Notes: generated by a model not told the origin, from the sequence alone. 64,000 nt of DNA from Micropruina sp. (GCA_016711105.1 JADJTO010000006.1:111504-175503), one strand, 5' to 3'. Positions 18,130-27,146 are shown, numbered from the stretch's first letter. A program made the numbers and translations.

Positions 18130-18850
18130 ATGCCACGCCGAGTTCTCGTCGTCGATGACGAGCCACAGATCCGCACCATCCTGCGCGCCTATCTCGAAGC
18201 GGACGGGTTCGAGGTGGTCGAGGCGGCCACCGGAGCGGACGCGATCCGCGAGGTGAGTACACCGGGGCGTCCGCTGGACCTGGTCCTGCTTGATGTCGGC
18301 CTGACTGATCTGGGCGGGTTGGACGTGCTGCGGACGATCCGCGCCACCTCCTCGCTCTATGTGATCCCTCGTCACCGCCCGCGCTGAGGAGGTCGACAAG
18401 CTGGTCGGCCTGAGCGTCGGGGCCGACGACTACATCACCAAACCCTTCAGCCCCCGTGAGGTGGTGGCCCGGGTGCACGCCGTGTTGAGGCGCGAGCGCC
18501 GTGATCCGGCCGACCAGCCGGACGAGGCCACCCTGCGCTTCGACGGTGTGGCGATCGACCCCACCCGGCGCGAGGTGGAGGTCGACGGACGCCAGGTCGA
18601 CCTCTCCGCCCTCGACTTCGACCTTCTTCTGGCTCTGGCCGGATCCCCCGGCCGGGTCTTCTCCCGGGCGCAACTGTTGGAGAAGGTGTGGGGCTACGAC
18701 TTCTACGGCGATGAGCGGGTCGTCGACGTCCACATCCGCACCATCCGCAGTGCCCTGGGCGACGACGCGGTGTCGCCGCGCATTGTCGGCACCGCTCGGG
18801 GGGTCGGCTACAAGTTCCTGCCGCGGCCCGGATCGGGGCGTCGACCATGA
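18130..18850 (+). pseudogene. OmpR-family response regulator, frameshifted by one base
   Basis: The ATG at 18130 follows GGGAGGATCC. The receiver begins VLVVDDEPQIRTILRAYL with phospho-acceptor Asp in LVLLDVGL (about residue 53). Near 18365 one extra C in ATCCCTCG shifts the frame and stops it at 18387. In the next frame the receiver continues (VTARAEEVDKLVGLSVGADDYITKPF), followed by a complete winged-helix DNA-binding domain (VWGYDFYGDERVVDVHIRTI, GVGYKFLP). Removing one C restores a ~240-aa protein. The kinase gene overlaps its end by 4 nt (ATGA). I think a sequencing error is more likely than a true loss, since the kinase is intact. Confidence 0.88.
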
Positions 18851-19944
18851 ACCGCTTGAGCGTGCGTCTGGTCCTCTCGCACGTCCTGGTCGCCGTGGTC
18901 GGCGGCCTCACCACCTTCCTGGTGGTGCGTGCGCTCGCTCCCGCCCTCTTCGACGAGAGCCTTCGGCACAACCCGGCACCGGGCTCCGGACGCTTCGGCG
19001 GTGGCCCCAACCAGGCTCTGCGTGATCAGTTCGCGACCGCGGTGGATCAGTCCCTGCTGGTCGGGACGCTGATCGGCGCCCTCGTGGCCGCCGTCCTGGG
19101 CGCGCTGCTGGCGCAGCGGGTGATCCGGCAATTGCGCACCATGCGTAGGGCCACGCGGGCGATGGCAGGCGGCCGCTATGACGTGACGGTCGCGCTCCCC
19201 CGAGAGGTTGAGCTGGCCAGCCTCGCCGAGGACGTCAACACGCTGGGCAGCGCGCTCGCACGCACCGAAGAGCGTCGCGTCCGGCTGTTGGGGGAAGTGG
19301 CCCACGAACTGCGCACCCCGCTGACGGTGATCGACGGCTACGTCGAAGCGATGATGGACGGGATCCTGCCCACGACACCCACCGAACTCGGGCCGGTCAG
19401 CGACGAGGTTCGCCGCCTGCGCAGACTCAGCGAGGATCTTTCCAGCCTGTCGAAGGCCGAGGAGGGGCGACTGGATCTGCGCCGGACGACCCTCGACCTG
19501 CGGGAGCTGATCGTCGGGGCCGCGGAACGACTGCGTCCCCAGGTGGCAGACGCGGGAATCACTCTGGTGATCGAGGCAGGCGACGATCCGCTGATCGCGA
19601 GCGCTGATCCCGATCGGATCGCGCAGGTGCTGACCAACCTGGTCGGGAACGCTCTACGCGCCACGGACGCCGGCGGCTCGGTGACGATCCACTGCTCGGC
19701 CGCCGCTGGAATGGCGGCCATCAGCGTGACGGACACCGGCGTCGGCCTGGCGGCAGCCGAGCTCGACCGGGTGTTCGAGCGCTTCTACCGGGTGCGGGGT
19801 AGGCGAACCGCCGGGGAGGCGGGTTCGGGAATCGGGCTCACCATTGCGCAGGACATTGCGAACGCGCATGGCGGAATATTGACGGCAAGCTCACCAGGAC
19901 TGGGCCTCGGGGCAACCTTCACCCTGGCCCTGCCACTGAGCTAG
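18847..19944 (+). CDS. Two-component sensor histidine kinase
   Basis: 365 aa, coupled to the response regulator by an ATGA overlap. The first membrane helix is at ~5-28 (LVLSHVLVAVVGGLTTFLVV) and the second at ~65-88 (LLVGTLIGALVAAVLGALLA), with a short ~35-residue extracellular loop between. HAMP follows (TRAMAGGRYDVTVAL), then HisKA with His in EVAHELRTPLTVIDGY, and HATPase_c with LTNLVGNALRAT, DTGVGL and GSGIGLTIAQDI. The short sensing loop suggests sensing of membrane or small-ligand signals. Targets are unknown. A strong hairpin ends the operon. Confidence 0.93.
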   Translation: MNRLSVRLVLSHVLVAVVGGLTTFLVVRALAPALFDESLRHNPAPGSGRFGGGPNQALRDQFATAVDQSLLVGTLIGALVAAVLGALLAQRVIRQLRTMRRATRAMAGGRYDVTVALPREVELASLAEDVNTLGSALARTEERRVRLLGEVAHELRTPLTVIDGYVEAMMDGILPTTPTELGPVSDEVRRLRRLSEDLSSLSKAEEGRLDLRRTTLDLRELIVGAAERLRPQVADAGITLVIEAGDDPLIASADPDRIAQVLTNLVGNALRATDAGGSVTIHCSAAAGMAAISVTDTGVGLAAAELDRVFERFYRVRGRRTAGEAGSGIGLTIAQDIANAHGGILTASSPGLGLGATFTLALPLS

Positions 19945-19951
19945 GTCCCAG

Positions 19952-19983
19952 CTCCGGCCGGCGACAGCGGTCGCCGGCCGGAG
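19952..19983. terminator. Hairpin terminator between convergent genes
   Basis: Perfect 13-bp arms (19952-19964 and 19971-19983) with a 6-nt loop lie 8 nt beyond the kinase stop and 14 nt beyond the end of the opposing small gene. Confidence 0.85.
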
Positions 19984-19996
19984 ATGGGAACGTGGA

Positions 19997-20284
19997 TCAG
20001 GCGACAGCCACCGCCTTGGGTCGTGTCGGGAGCCGGAGTCGCCGGCCTCGGCGAGGTTCGGGGCTGAAGTCTTCGGGCAGGCCAAGGTCGTGCAGGGCCA
20101 GCGCGAGTCGGTGACGGGCGAGGTCATGAAGGGTGCTGTGCTCGTCGCTCCGGGCGACGACGTCGGCGAGATCGCAGGCGTGAGCAAGCCGGACGCCCTC
20201 GATGATGGTGAGTTGGTAGCAGCTGTGCACGGCCGTCCAGAGCCGGCGACCGGCTGCGCCGAGCCGGCGCGGTGGGTTAGGCAT
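19997..20284 (-). CDS. Small helical protein, weakly P27 terminase-small-subunit-like
   Basis: 95 aa from the ATG at 20284 with AAAGGA 9 nt upstream. The sequence MPNPPRRLGAAGRRLWTAVH, then LTIIEGVRLAHACDLADVVA and LARHRLALALHDLGLPEDF, has the spacing of P27-type phage terminase small subunits ('LGxxGRxLW' start and a later helix), though it is shorter and stands alone with no other phage gene. It may be a domesticated or free-standing relative. The C-terminus is Arg-rich. The assignment is tentative. Confidence 0.5.
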   Translation of the reverse strand: MPNPPRRLGAAGRRLWTAVHSCYQLTIIEGVRLAHACDLADVVARSDEHSTLHDLARHRLALALHDLGLPEDFSPEPRRGRRLRLPTRPKAVAVA

Positions 20285-20509
20285 GATGTGTTCCTTTCGT
20301 GGGATGCGAAGGGGTGCGACTCCGAGTGCTGCTGGGTTTCCGATAGGGGCCAGCGATGAAGCCTTGGAGGCTGTGATGTGGGGGGATGATGCGGGCGGAT
20401 CAGTGGACCCGGCTTCCGTAACAAGACAAATGCTAGCAGGGATCCACGCAGAATTAGTCCACGCGACCCACATCCCGCGAGGGAGTTTCCCGGGGCAGCC
20501 AGCGGCAGG

Positions 20510-21595
20510 TCAGGTCGACACGGAGACGCCCAGGGCGGTCAGCGCGGAAGCCTGCTCGCCTGTGAACGCCTCGAAGGGTGTGGCTCGGAACTGGCCGGTT
20601 CGTCCTGGGTCTCGAGCCCAGGTGCCCACCGCGACTCCCCGATGGATCACGGTGGGACGAAAGAGGCCGTTCTTGCCCGGCACAACAAGCTCGGCCCAGT
20701 GCGGCGGCAGGGTTGCGCTCCGGTCGGCGTAGCCCAGCAACAGCTCATCGAACCCTGGTAACAGCAGCACGGCGTCGGCTCCCTCGCCGTGGCTCGCCAA
20801 CAGGTCAGGGGTCGCGGGATCGAGCCAGTACTCCTGGCCGTCCACGGTGAGCCTGAGTAGTTCGTCCTCGACGGCGGCCAGCCCGCGTCGAGCAGTGGTC
20901 ACGGGCAGCCCGGTCCAGCGGGCAAAATCCTTGATCGTGGCCGGCCCGTGTCCTCGGAAGTACGCCGCAGCCCAGCCCGCGACGGCCTCCTCGTGCTCTT
21001 GGCGCAACGACTCGGGGATCCACCGAGCGAAGAGCGCGAACAACTGCTCGGCCGGACGGCTGGGGTGCGGAGGGCCCTGGACCACCACCTCCCGCATCGC
21101 GAGCAGCGCGATCAGGTGATAGGCGCGGCCAGGAACGGCGCTCACTCCCAGAGGTTCCCAGGTTTCGACCAGTTCGGCCCGGGAGAGCGGCCCGCGCTGC
21201 TCGATCGCCGCGACCGCACGGGCACAGGCCCGAGCGGAGCGGGCGTCATCGATCCCCAGTTGGTCTCGGCGGCGAGCTGCTCCCGACTCCATCCGAAGCC
21301 GGGTCAACGAGAGCATCCAGGCCAGGTCGGCCGGCGGCACCAGATGCAACGTGCCCCGCATCGGCCAGGAGCGCACCACGGAGCCAGCGGCCAGCGCCGC
21401 CCGAACTGCCTCCTCGGCGGAAGCGAGGCTGCGATCCGGTGGGCCCATCCGCAATCCCACTGAGCGAATCGCCCCCAGGAGGTCTTGGGCCTGCAGCGCG
21501 GACAAGTGCTCGACCACGCCCGAGGCCGTTGCGGGACGCGGACCTACTAGTCGCTGCGCCACCAGTCGCAGCCGGGCGACGTCGCTCACGCTCAC
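20510..21595 (-). CDS. Winged helix DNA-binding domain protein (YcaQ/AlkX-like, HTH_42)
   Basis: About 361 aa with GTG starts at 21595 or 21589; I chose the first by its purine-rich upstream. The start 'SVSDVARLRLVAQRL' and 'HLSALQAQD' are typical of the HTH_42 family (formerly DUF1006). 'VRSWPMRGTLHLVPPADLAWML' is the strongest family signature, and the C-terminal part has 'LLPGFDELLLGYADRS' and 'RPTVIHRGVAVGTW'. Relatives such as AlkX and YcaQ unhook DNA interstrand crosslinks, but many family members are untested. It is alone on its strand. Confidence 0.82.
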   Translation of the reverse strand: MSVSDVARLRLVAQRLVGPRPATASGVVEHLSALQAQDLLGAIRSVGLRMGPPDRSLASAEEAVRAALAAGSVVRSWPMRGTLHLVPPADLAWMLSLTRLRMESGAARRRDQLGIDDARSARACARAVAAIEQRGPLSRAELVETWEPLGVSAVPGRAYHLIALLAMREVVVQGPPHPSRPAEQLFALFARWIPESLRQEHEEAVAGWAAAYFRGHGPATIKDFARWTGLPVTTARRGLAAVEDELLRLTVDGQEYWLDPATPDLLASHGEGADAVLLLPGFDELLLGYADRSATLPPHWAELVVPGKNGLFRPTVIHRGVAVGTWARDPGRTGQFRATPFEAFTGEQASALTALGVSVST

Positions 21596-21696
21596 CTCAT
21601 CACCCCAAGGACGCCCGGGCGACCCGGCACTTCGCCGAACAACGGCGGCAGGGATCGAGTCACCCGGACATCCTCTCTCAGCCGGGCGCCGGTGGC

Positions 21697-22512
21697 CTAG
21701 CGCTTGGCGCGGCTCAGTTGGATGGTGCGCTCCAGGTAGCCGTCGGAGCAATCGAACGATCCGCACACGAAACCAAGGGTCAGGCTCGCGGCCTTACCGC
21801 CGGCGAAGTAGCCGTTGGAAGAGGTCACGTGGGCCTCCCAGGTGTGGGTCTCTCCGTCACAGGTCAGGTCGGCCAGCCAGAAGCTGCCGGAGATCTTGAC
21901 GCGTCCGACCTTCTGGGTGAGTTCGCCGTAGATCTCGCTGTAGTCGGCGTCAGTGCAGGAGTAGGTGCCGGTCACCCGGACACTGCCGTCCCTGTAGGCG
22001 GTGCCTCGGGCGTCCATGGTGACGGAGACGGTCGGAGCATCAGGTGCCCCGTTGATCGTGAACTCGAGGTCGCCGCCCGCGGGAATGCCGGTCGTGTCGG
22101 TGAAGGCCATGATGTAGTAGGTGTTTCCGGCGGTGGTCGTCGTGGCCGACATCATTGGGCCGCAGGCGACGAGTTCGCCACCATTGGCCGGGTCGCCGGA
22201 GAAGATCATGAAGCCGAGGCTGTAGTTGCTGGCGCTCCCGTCCAGGAGGATCCCTCGGTCGTCGGCGGTCGCGGTGTAGCTGTACCAGACGCTTCCTTCA
22301 ACCGCAGGGGCACCACAGTTGCCGTTCAGTTCGGCATCGAGTGGTTCCGTTTCGGAGTCCCGGGTGTCTTGGGTGTAGGTGGACCCCAATGTGGTGGCGA
22401 TCGCGCCGCTCGGGGTGTCGTTGTCGACGAGGGCGACGGCCGTGAGCGCCGACACCGGAAGCAGGATGGCGGCGGCGATAACGGTCAGCGCCGTGCGAAG
22501 AAATGACTTCAT
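21697..22512 (-). CDS. Secreted protein with DUF6299-like C-terminal domain
   Basis: 271 aa from the ATG at 22512 with AAGGAG 6 nt upstream. The signal peptide is MKSFLRTALTVIAAAILLPV onwards, ending near 'ALVDND'. Residues ~40-150 contain 'VWYSYTATADDRGILLDGSA' and 'GNTYYIMAF', like pre-peptidase C-terminal beta-sandwich domains. The last ~110 residues (VTMDARGTAYRDGSVRVTGT, with conserved cysteines in YSCTDAD, LTCDGE and FVCGSFDCSDG) resemble the DUF6299 domain. It is probably a cell-surface or secreted protein of unknown role. Confidence 0.7.
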   Translation of the reverse strand: MKSFLRTALTVIAAAILLPVSALTAVALVDNDTPSGAIATTLGSTYTQDTRDSETEPLDAELNGNCGAPAVEGSVWYSYTATADDRGILLDGSASNYSLGFMIFSGDPANGGELVACGPMMSATTTTAGNTYYIMAFTDTTGIPAGGDLEFTINGAPDAPTVSVTMDARGTAYRDGSVRVTGTYSCTDADYSEIYGELTQKVGRVKISGSFWLADLTCDGETHTWEAHVTSSNGYFAGGKAASLTLGFVCGSFDCSDGYLERTIQLSRAKR

Positions 22513-22763
22513 TCGAACTCCTTCGTTTGCATGCATACCGCTCTGGATGCACACGAGCAAACGTAACTGGCAAGGCGTGGAAAACAAGAGTTTCTTGTGA
22601 ACCCAAGAATGATGTGATTAGTGAGGTGAAGTAGTATTCTGGCCGCGGGCATTTACAGGCACTTCAGAAGTTTGTCAATACTTGGTCTGGACCTTCGAGG
22701 TGCCGAGTGGGACGATCAGGCGTGGCCGCGCCACGGCGGCCCAGCGGGGATTGGGGTGCTCGC

Positions 22764-23618
22764 ATGTGGAAGAAGACAGTGATCCAGACCGGCGCGGCGG
22801 TGCTCGCTCTCACAGTGAGCGCGTCCCTGGCGGGCGTGGCCGAGGCCGCCCCCAGACCGCCCCAGCCGAAGCCCGCCTACGTTGCCTTGGGTGACAGCTA
22901 TGCGGCGGGGACGGGTGCGGGCTCCTACATCACGACCGATGGGACCAGTTGCCACCGGTCGCTGCTCAGCTACGCCGGACGGATCGCCGCCAACAGCAAT
23001 CTCGCGCTAAACCTTCAGGCCTGCGCTGGAGCCGTGACATCCGACGTAACAGCCCTCCAACTCGGGCCTCTGAGCTCCAGCACGGCGTACGTCACGGTCA
23101 CGATTGGTGGCAACGACATCGGCTTCGCTGACATCCTCAGCACCTGCTTGGGGACATCGGAGATCAGCTGCCTGGCCGCAGTCAGCCTCGCTGAATCCAA
23201 AGCGACCAACGAGCTACCGGCCAAACTGGTCTCGGTCTTCTCGGCCGTGAAAGCCAAGGCGGGCAACGCCAAGATCGTTGCCACCAACTACCCCCGCCTG
23301 TTCAACGGCGTCGATTGCAGCCTGTTGACGTCCTTCACCAGCGAGGAGATGACCCGTCTCAACGCCGGCGCCGACACCTTGTCCGGTGTGATCAGAGACG
23401 CTGCGACCGCCAGCAACATCGGCTACGTCGACGTCAGGACGCCCTTCGTCGGTCACGCGGTCTGCTCCAGCGCCGCATGGATCAATAACGCCTCTCTCTT
23501 CACCCAGTTCGAGTCCTTCCACCCGAATGCCGACGGCCAGCGCTACGGCTACACCCCGGGGTCTCGTCCGCGCTGGGAACGACCAACACAAAGCCGGGGA
23601 AGGGCGCGTCGTCGGTGA
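22764..23618 (+). CDS. Secreted SGNH-hydrolase/lipase, C-terminus frameshifted
   Basis: ATG at 22764 (284 aa as read). The signal peptide (KKTVIQTGAAVLALTVSASL) ends near 'AEAAP'. The SGNH blocks are in order: block I ALGDSYAAGTGAG with the catalytic Ser, block III TIGGNDIGF, and block V SFHPNADGQ with the catalytic His. Conserved cysteines fit the actinobacterial secreted lipase/esterase SEST family. At CCCCGGGG near 23555 the frame appears to slip: after 'YGYTPG' the other frame gives the expected helix (SSALGTTNTK) and ends at 23686. Apart from that tail the enzyme is intact. Confidence 0.88.
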   Translation: MWKKTVIQTGAAVLALTVSASLAGVAEAAPRPPQPKPAYVALGDSYAAGTGAGSYITTDGTSCHRSLLSYAGRIAANSNLALNLQACAGAVTSDVTALQLGPLSSSTAYVTVTIGGNDIGFADILSTCLGTSEISCLAAVSLAESKATNELPAKLVSVFSAVKAKAGNAKIVATNYPRLFNGVDCSLLTSFTSEEMTRLNAGADTLSGVIRDAATASNIGYVDVRTPFVGHAVCSSAAWINNASLFTQFESFHPNADGQRYGYTPGSRPRWERPTQSRGRARRR

Positions 23619-23702
23619 CCACCGGTGGGCAGACGTCCACTGACACGCGGCGGGGCGAGGTTCGGGTGAGCACGGCACGCGGCTGAGGCCGTGCGTTGGC
23701 CG

Positions 23703-24725
23703 CTACGCGGTGGCGGGGCGCAGTCGGACTTTCTGCCCGTTCGAACTCTTGTCGAACTCGGCGAAACCGGCGCGGGATTTCACGAAATCGGTGAATGAGC
23801 TGTACCCCAAGGATTTCTCATGAAATGAGGGGTCCATTCGCTTGATCTGCAGCTTCACTTCGGACGTGTGCAGCCATTCGTCGTGGCCAGTCTTGTCATG
23901 GCCCAACTCCAGAGCGCGCCGCAACAGCCTGGTCGCCGCACGCGGAGACATCTTCGCCGCCGGCTCGCTACCGCCGCCTGACTCCTCGGCGCGGCCGGGA
24001 GCCTCCACCGGCTGGGGCGGTTTGGACGTCCGCTTCGGCTCGGTCTTCGTCGTCGCGACGGTCTTCTTGTCACCGGTGGTCGTTGACTTGGTGGCCTTGG
24101 GCGGGGGCGTCACCTGGGGCTGAACGTCCGCCGGCTCGGAGTCGCTCTCCTCAGCTCCCATGCCAGGGAGGTCGTCATAGAGGCTGAAGTCATTGCAGGC
24201 TGCCGGCAGCGATTTGCTGGTCGCTCCGGCCACGCCAACAGCGACGATGTAACGACCCAGCCGCTTGACCCGCTGAGCGAGCGCGACGTAGTCGGAGTCG
24301 CCGGCGACCAGAACTACGTGGGTCACGTCGCTGAGCCGGAACATGTCCTCCACCACGTCGATGGCCAGCCTGATGTCGGCCCCGTTCTTGGTGGCCGACA
24401 GGGCGAACATCTGGGTCAGGTCGACCGCGCGGTCGATCAGTTGCCGGCGGTACCCGGCGTTCACCGGCTGCGACCAGTCGGCATACGCGCAACTGATCAC
24501 GATCTGGCCGAAGGACGACGCGTAGTCGAGGATCGCCCCGATGTCGACCGTCGCCTCCCGGACGCGTTCAACCACCTCAGGGTCGGCCGCCGGATCGGTG
24601 AGGATCAGTTGGCGCACCCGGTCGGACTGGAACGCGCCGCGACCGTGCAGTTGGTTGTAGCGAGAGATCACGATGTTGTCGAAGTCGATGTAGACGGCCA
24701 CACGGTTGTCAGCGTCGTCAGCCAT
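23703..24725 (-). CDS. NYN-domain RNase-like protein with C-terminal OST-HTH/LOTUS domain
   Basis: 340 aa. The N-terminal NYN (PIN-like) domain has conserved acids in VAVYIDFDNIVIS, 'NGADIRLAIDVVEDMF' and 'LVAGDSDYVALAQRVKRLG', the expected metal site for a nuclease. A Pro/Lys/Thr-rich linker (about 195-255) joins it to a LOTUS/OST-HTH domain near the C-terminus (LLRRALELGHDKTG, then SLGYSSFTDFVKSRAGF). This LabA/MARF1-like arrangement is common in bacteria, and the LOTUS domain is thought to bind RNA. Cytoplasmic RNA processing is likely but unproven. Confidence 0.88.
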   Translation of the reverse strand: MADDADNRVAVYIDFDNIVISRYNQLHGRGAFQSDRVRQLILTDPAADPEVVERVREATVDIGAILDYASSFGQIVISCAYADWSQPVNAGYRRQLIDRAVDLTQMFALSATKNGADIRLAIDVVEDMFRLSDVTHVVLVAGDSDYVALAQRVKRLGRYIVAVGVAGATSKSLPAACNDFSLYDDLPGMGAEESDSEPADVQPQVTPPPKATKSTTTGDKKTVATTKTEPKRTSKPPQPVEAPGRAEESGGGSEPAAKMSPRAATRLLRRALELGHDKTGHDEWLHTSEVKLQIKRMDPSFHEKSLGYSSFTDFVKSRAGFAEFDKSSNGQKVRLRPATA

Positions 24726-24831
24726 TCAAGCTCCTCGGGTTCGGCGTGCCTCGATGAGGCCCGCTGCCAGTCTCGTCCGGCGGTCGGGGTGCCAGCAACC
24801 TCGGCGGTGCCACCAGGGCGCCGCGCTCGGC

Positions 24832-25851
24832 CTAGGTCGCGGACGAGCCGCGCTCGTCCGCCCCGCCGCGGGCGGTGAGCACGGCGAGCCGCACCAGGTC
24901 GGAATCACCCAGGCCGGGCCAGCCGTGCACCTGACTGCGGTAGCGCGTGGGGACGGCCGACGCTCCCCACCGGGCCCCGAGCAGTGCTCCGGCGATGGCG
25001 GCGACCGTGTCGGTGTCGTTCTCAGCGTGGACGGCGGCGAAGAGCGCCGAGGTGAGATGGTCCGCCGCGATCATGCGGGAGGAGCCGAGCGTGGAGGTGA
25101 TCGCCGCCCAGGCGGCCTGCAGGGCAGTGACGGTGAACCCGTTGGGACCGAAGGAGGCGGGATCGGCCCCCGTGGCCTGGTCGATCCAGGCCCGCCACTG
25201 CGATTGACGATGCTCCTCGATCAGGTCGAGGCCGCCCAGCAGGTCGAAGCGACCCTCGATGACGGCGACTCGGATCGCCTCGCTCCACAGGATGCAAGAG
25301 TCGGCGGCGAGCGGATCGGCGTGGGTGAGTTCGCTCACGGCCCGGGCCGCGCGAGCGGTCTGCACCCGGTCCCCCAATGCGCAGAGGCCGACGATCCCGG
25401 TACGCATCAGGGCGCCGTTCCCGGCCCCAAGGCCGGTGCTCGCAAACTCCCAGATAGCACTAGCGGCTAGCCGCGCAGCGGACCCGGGCCCAGGCTCGGC
25501 ACCCCGCAGCACTGCCCTGGTGGAGTTGCCGACATCGCTCGCGCCATCGCGGATCCAGGCGATGAAGCGGTCAGCGATGGCATCCAACGCCCACGGCTGG
25601 GTCAGGTCGGCGCCGGTAGCAGCCACCTCCGCGACGCAGGCCGCCATTTGGGTGTCGTCGGAGTATTCACCGGGCGCATACGGGCCCAGCCCGCCACCCT
25701 TCATCTCCGGGTCTCCGGCGAAGGGAGGTGCGAACTCATACGGAACGCCGAGCGCGTCACCAACGGCCGCAGCCAGCAGGACTCCGGCGGCGCGATCGAG
25801 CGACGCCGGGTCCAGCGGGATGCGTGCGGAACCGCTGCTGTGGTCGGCCAT
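24832..25851 (-). CDS. ADP-ribosylglycohydrolase family protein
   Basis: 339 aa from the ATG at 25851, chosen for AGGAG 7 nt upstream. The DraG-type fold motifs are present: AAAVGDALGVPYEF, 'YSDDTQMAACVAEVA' with paired Asp metal ligands, 'GAGNGALMRTG', and 'ENDTDTVAAIAGALLGARWG' with the last Mg ligands. The family removes ADP-ribose from proteins, nucleic acids or small acceptors. It is divergent from, and 202 bp away from, the ADP-ribosyltransferase Arr, so the two may act on the same modification. Confidence 0.92.
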   Translation of the reverse strand: MADHSSGSARIPLDPASLDRAAGVLLAAAVGDALGVPYEFAPPFAGDPEMKGGGLGPYAPGEYSDDTQMAACVAEVAATGADLTQPWALDAIADRFIAWIRDGASDVGNSTRAVLRGAEPGPGSAARLAASAIWEFASTGLGAGNGALMRTGIVGLCALGDRVQTARAARAVSELTHADPLAADSCILWSEAIRVAVIEGRFDLLGGLDLIEEHRQSQWRAWIDQATGADPASFGPNGFTVTALQAAWAAITSTLGSSRMIAADHLTSALFAAVHAENDTDTVAAIAGALLGARWGASAVPTRYRSQVHGWPGLGDSDLVRLAVLTARGGADERGSSAT

Positions 25852-26053
25852 GAGTCGCTCCTGGGGTAGTCCATCGGTGAAAGGTGAGGCAACGCGGCAT
25901 CGTGCGCGCTCGGAAGATCGTGCCTGCGAGAGAGCAGTATTGCCCGTGCCGGGGGCAGCACTGCGACTTTGCCGCTCCAGCGTCGCCACGATGTCACCCG
26001 CCCAGCGCGCGTCCGGTCTGGCCTTGACCGGGAGTCTCTGCTGGGATGGGCGG

Positions 26054-26482
26054 ATGGTCGACGCACAGAAGCCGTTCGAGGTGGACGATTCCGGACCCTT
26101 CTTCCACGGCACGAAGGCGGAACTGCTGCCGGGTGACTTGTTGGGCCCGGGCTATGGCTCCAATTACGGCGAGCGAAGGACGGCCAACTACGTCTACTTG
26201 ACCGCCACCCTGGACGCAGCCACCTGGGGCGCAGAACTGGCGCTCGGCGATGGGCCCGGCAGAATCTACCGGGTGCAGCCCACCGGCCGGCTTGAGAACG
26301 ACCCGAACCTCACCGACAAGAAGTTCCCGGGCAACCCGACCAGGTCCTACCGCACGCAGCAGCCCCTGCGGGTGGTCGACGAGGTCACGAACTGGGCGGG
26401 ACACGCCCCCGAGGTGCTCCAAGGCATGCGGGACCACCTTGCCGAGCTGAAGCGGCTCGGCATCGAGGCCATCAACGACTGA
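26054..26482 (+). CDS. arr: NAD(+)-rifampin ADP-ribosyltransferase Arr
   Basis: 142 aa, exactly the usual Arr length. 'FFHGTKAELLPGDLLGPGYGSNYG' (in parts: FFHGTKAELLPGDLL), 'YVYLTATLDAATWGAELALG' and 'GRIYRVQPTGRLENDPNLTD' are the family core, with His, Tyr and Asp of the active site. It inactivates rifamycins by ADP-ribosylating the ansa-chain hydroxyl. The ATG at 26054 gives the canonical start even though its ribosome site is weak. Its chromosomal placement beside an ADP-ribosylglycohydrolase suggests a possible endogenous role as well as drug resistance. Confidence 0.93.
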   Translation: MVDAQKPFEVDDSGPFFHGTKAELLPGDLLGPGYGSNYGERRTANYVYLTATLDAATWGAELALGDGPGRIYRVQPTGRLENDPNLTDKKFPGNPTRSYRTQQPLRVVDEVTNWAGHAPEVLQGMRDHLAELKRLGIEAIND

Positions 26483-26566
26483 TCCCGAGCGCCCGGTTCT
26501 GGTCGGTCCCGAGGTGCACATGATGCAATATTGGCGCCGGCGTGACCTCGCCGGGCTACCGATCGG

Positions 26567-26579
26567 TATACTTGTGGGA
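26567..26579 (+). promoter_or_regulatory. Leaderless promoter -10 of RHH/MazF operon
   Basis: A TATACT box at 26567-26572 ends 6 nt before the ATG at 26579, so transcription should begin at the start codon itself. A GTGACC sequence at 26542-26547 could be a -35. No ribosome-binding site precedes the ATG, in keeping with a leaderless mRNA. Confidence 0.6.
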
Positions 26580-26806
26580 TGGCGAGCACAACGATAAAGG
26601 TCCCGGTTGAGCTACGTGACCGGATCAACCGGGACGCCTCCGAGCGCGGCCTGACGGCCGCAGGCCTGATCGAAGGCCTCCTCGATGGCTACGAACGACG
26701 TCAGCGCATGGAGGCATTCGGGCGGGCATTTCGCGGCGCCGACCAGGCCTACTGGGACGACTTCCGCGTGTGGGATCTTGCACTGGCTGACGAGCAAGGT
26801 GAGTAG
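26579..26806 (+). CDS. Ribbon-helix-helix antitoxin of a MazEF-type pair
   Basis: 75 aa. The N-terminus STTIKVPVELRDRINRDASE and 'GLTAAGLIEGLLDGYERRQ' is a ribbon-helix-helix DNA-binding domain. The acidic C-terminal tail (AYWDDFRVWDLALADEQGE) is the expected toxin-binding segment. It overlaps the MazF gene by 8 nt, so translation is coupled. It should bind and neutralise the toxin and repress its own promoter. The mRNA appears leaderless. Confidence 0.88.
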   Translation: MASTTIKVPVELRDRINRDASERGLTAAGLIEGLLDGYERRQRMEAFGRAFRGADQAYWDDFRVWDLALADEQGE

Positions 26807-27146
26807 CTCGCTTCGGCGTGGCACAGTCGTCTGGGCGGAACTCGATCCCGTCCGCGGGCGGGAGCAGGCGGGTCGCCGCCCTGCCCTTGTCATCGCCAGC
26901 GACCTGTACTTGGAGCAGGCCGACACGCTGGCGATCGTCATCCCCGCGACGACGACGGATCGTGGCTGGCCGAACCATGTGCAACTGCGCGGACCAGAGC
27001 TGAGCTTGGCGAAGCCCACCTTCGCGATGACCGAGCAACCGCGGGTGATTGCTCGGGAGCGAGTAGTCGGCGTGGTGGGCACTGTGGACGCTGCCACGAT
27101 GCGCGAGGTGGACCGCTGGCTTCGAGACTTTCTCGCACTGCCCTGA
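26799..27146 (+). CDS. MazF/PemK-type mRNA interferase toxin
   Basis: 115 aa from GTG at 26799, inside the antitoxin gene end. Conserved MazF features: LRRGTVVWAELDPVRGREQA with the active-site Arg, 'GRRPALVIASD', 'AIVIPATTTDRGWPNHVQL' and 'ARERVVGVVGTVD'. The family cleaves single-stranded RNA at short sites. It is the downstream gene of a leaderless operon with an RHH antitoxin. Target specificity cannot be read from the sequence. Confidence 0.9.
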   Translation: MSSSLRRGTVVWAELDPVRGREQAGRRPALVIASDLYLEQADTLAIVIPATTTDRGWPNHVQLRGPELSLAKPTFAMTEQPRVIARERVVGVVGTVDAATMREVDRWLRDFLALP

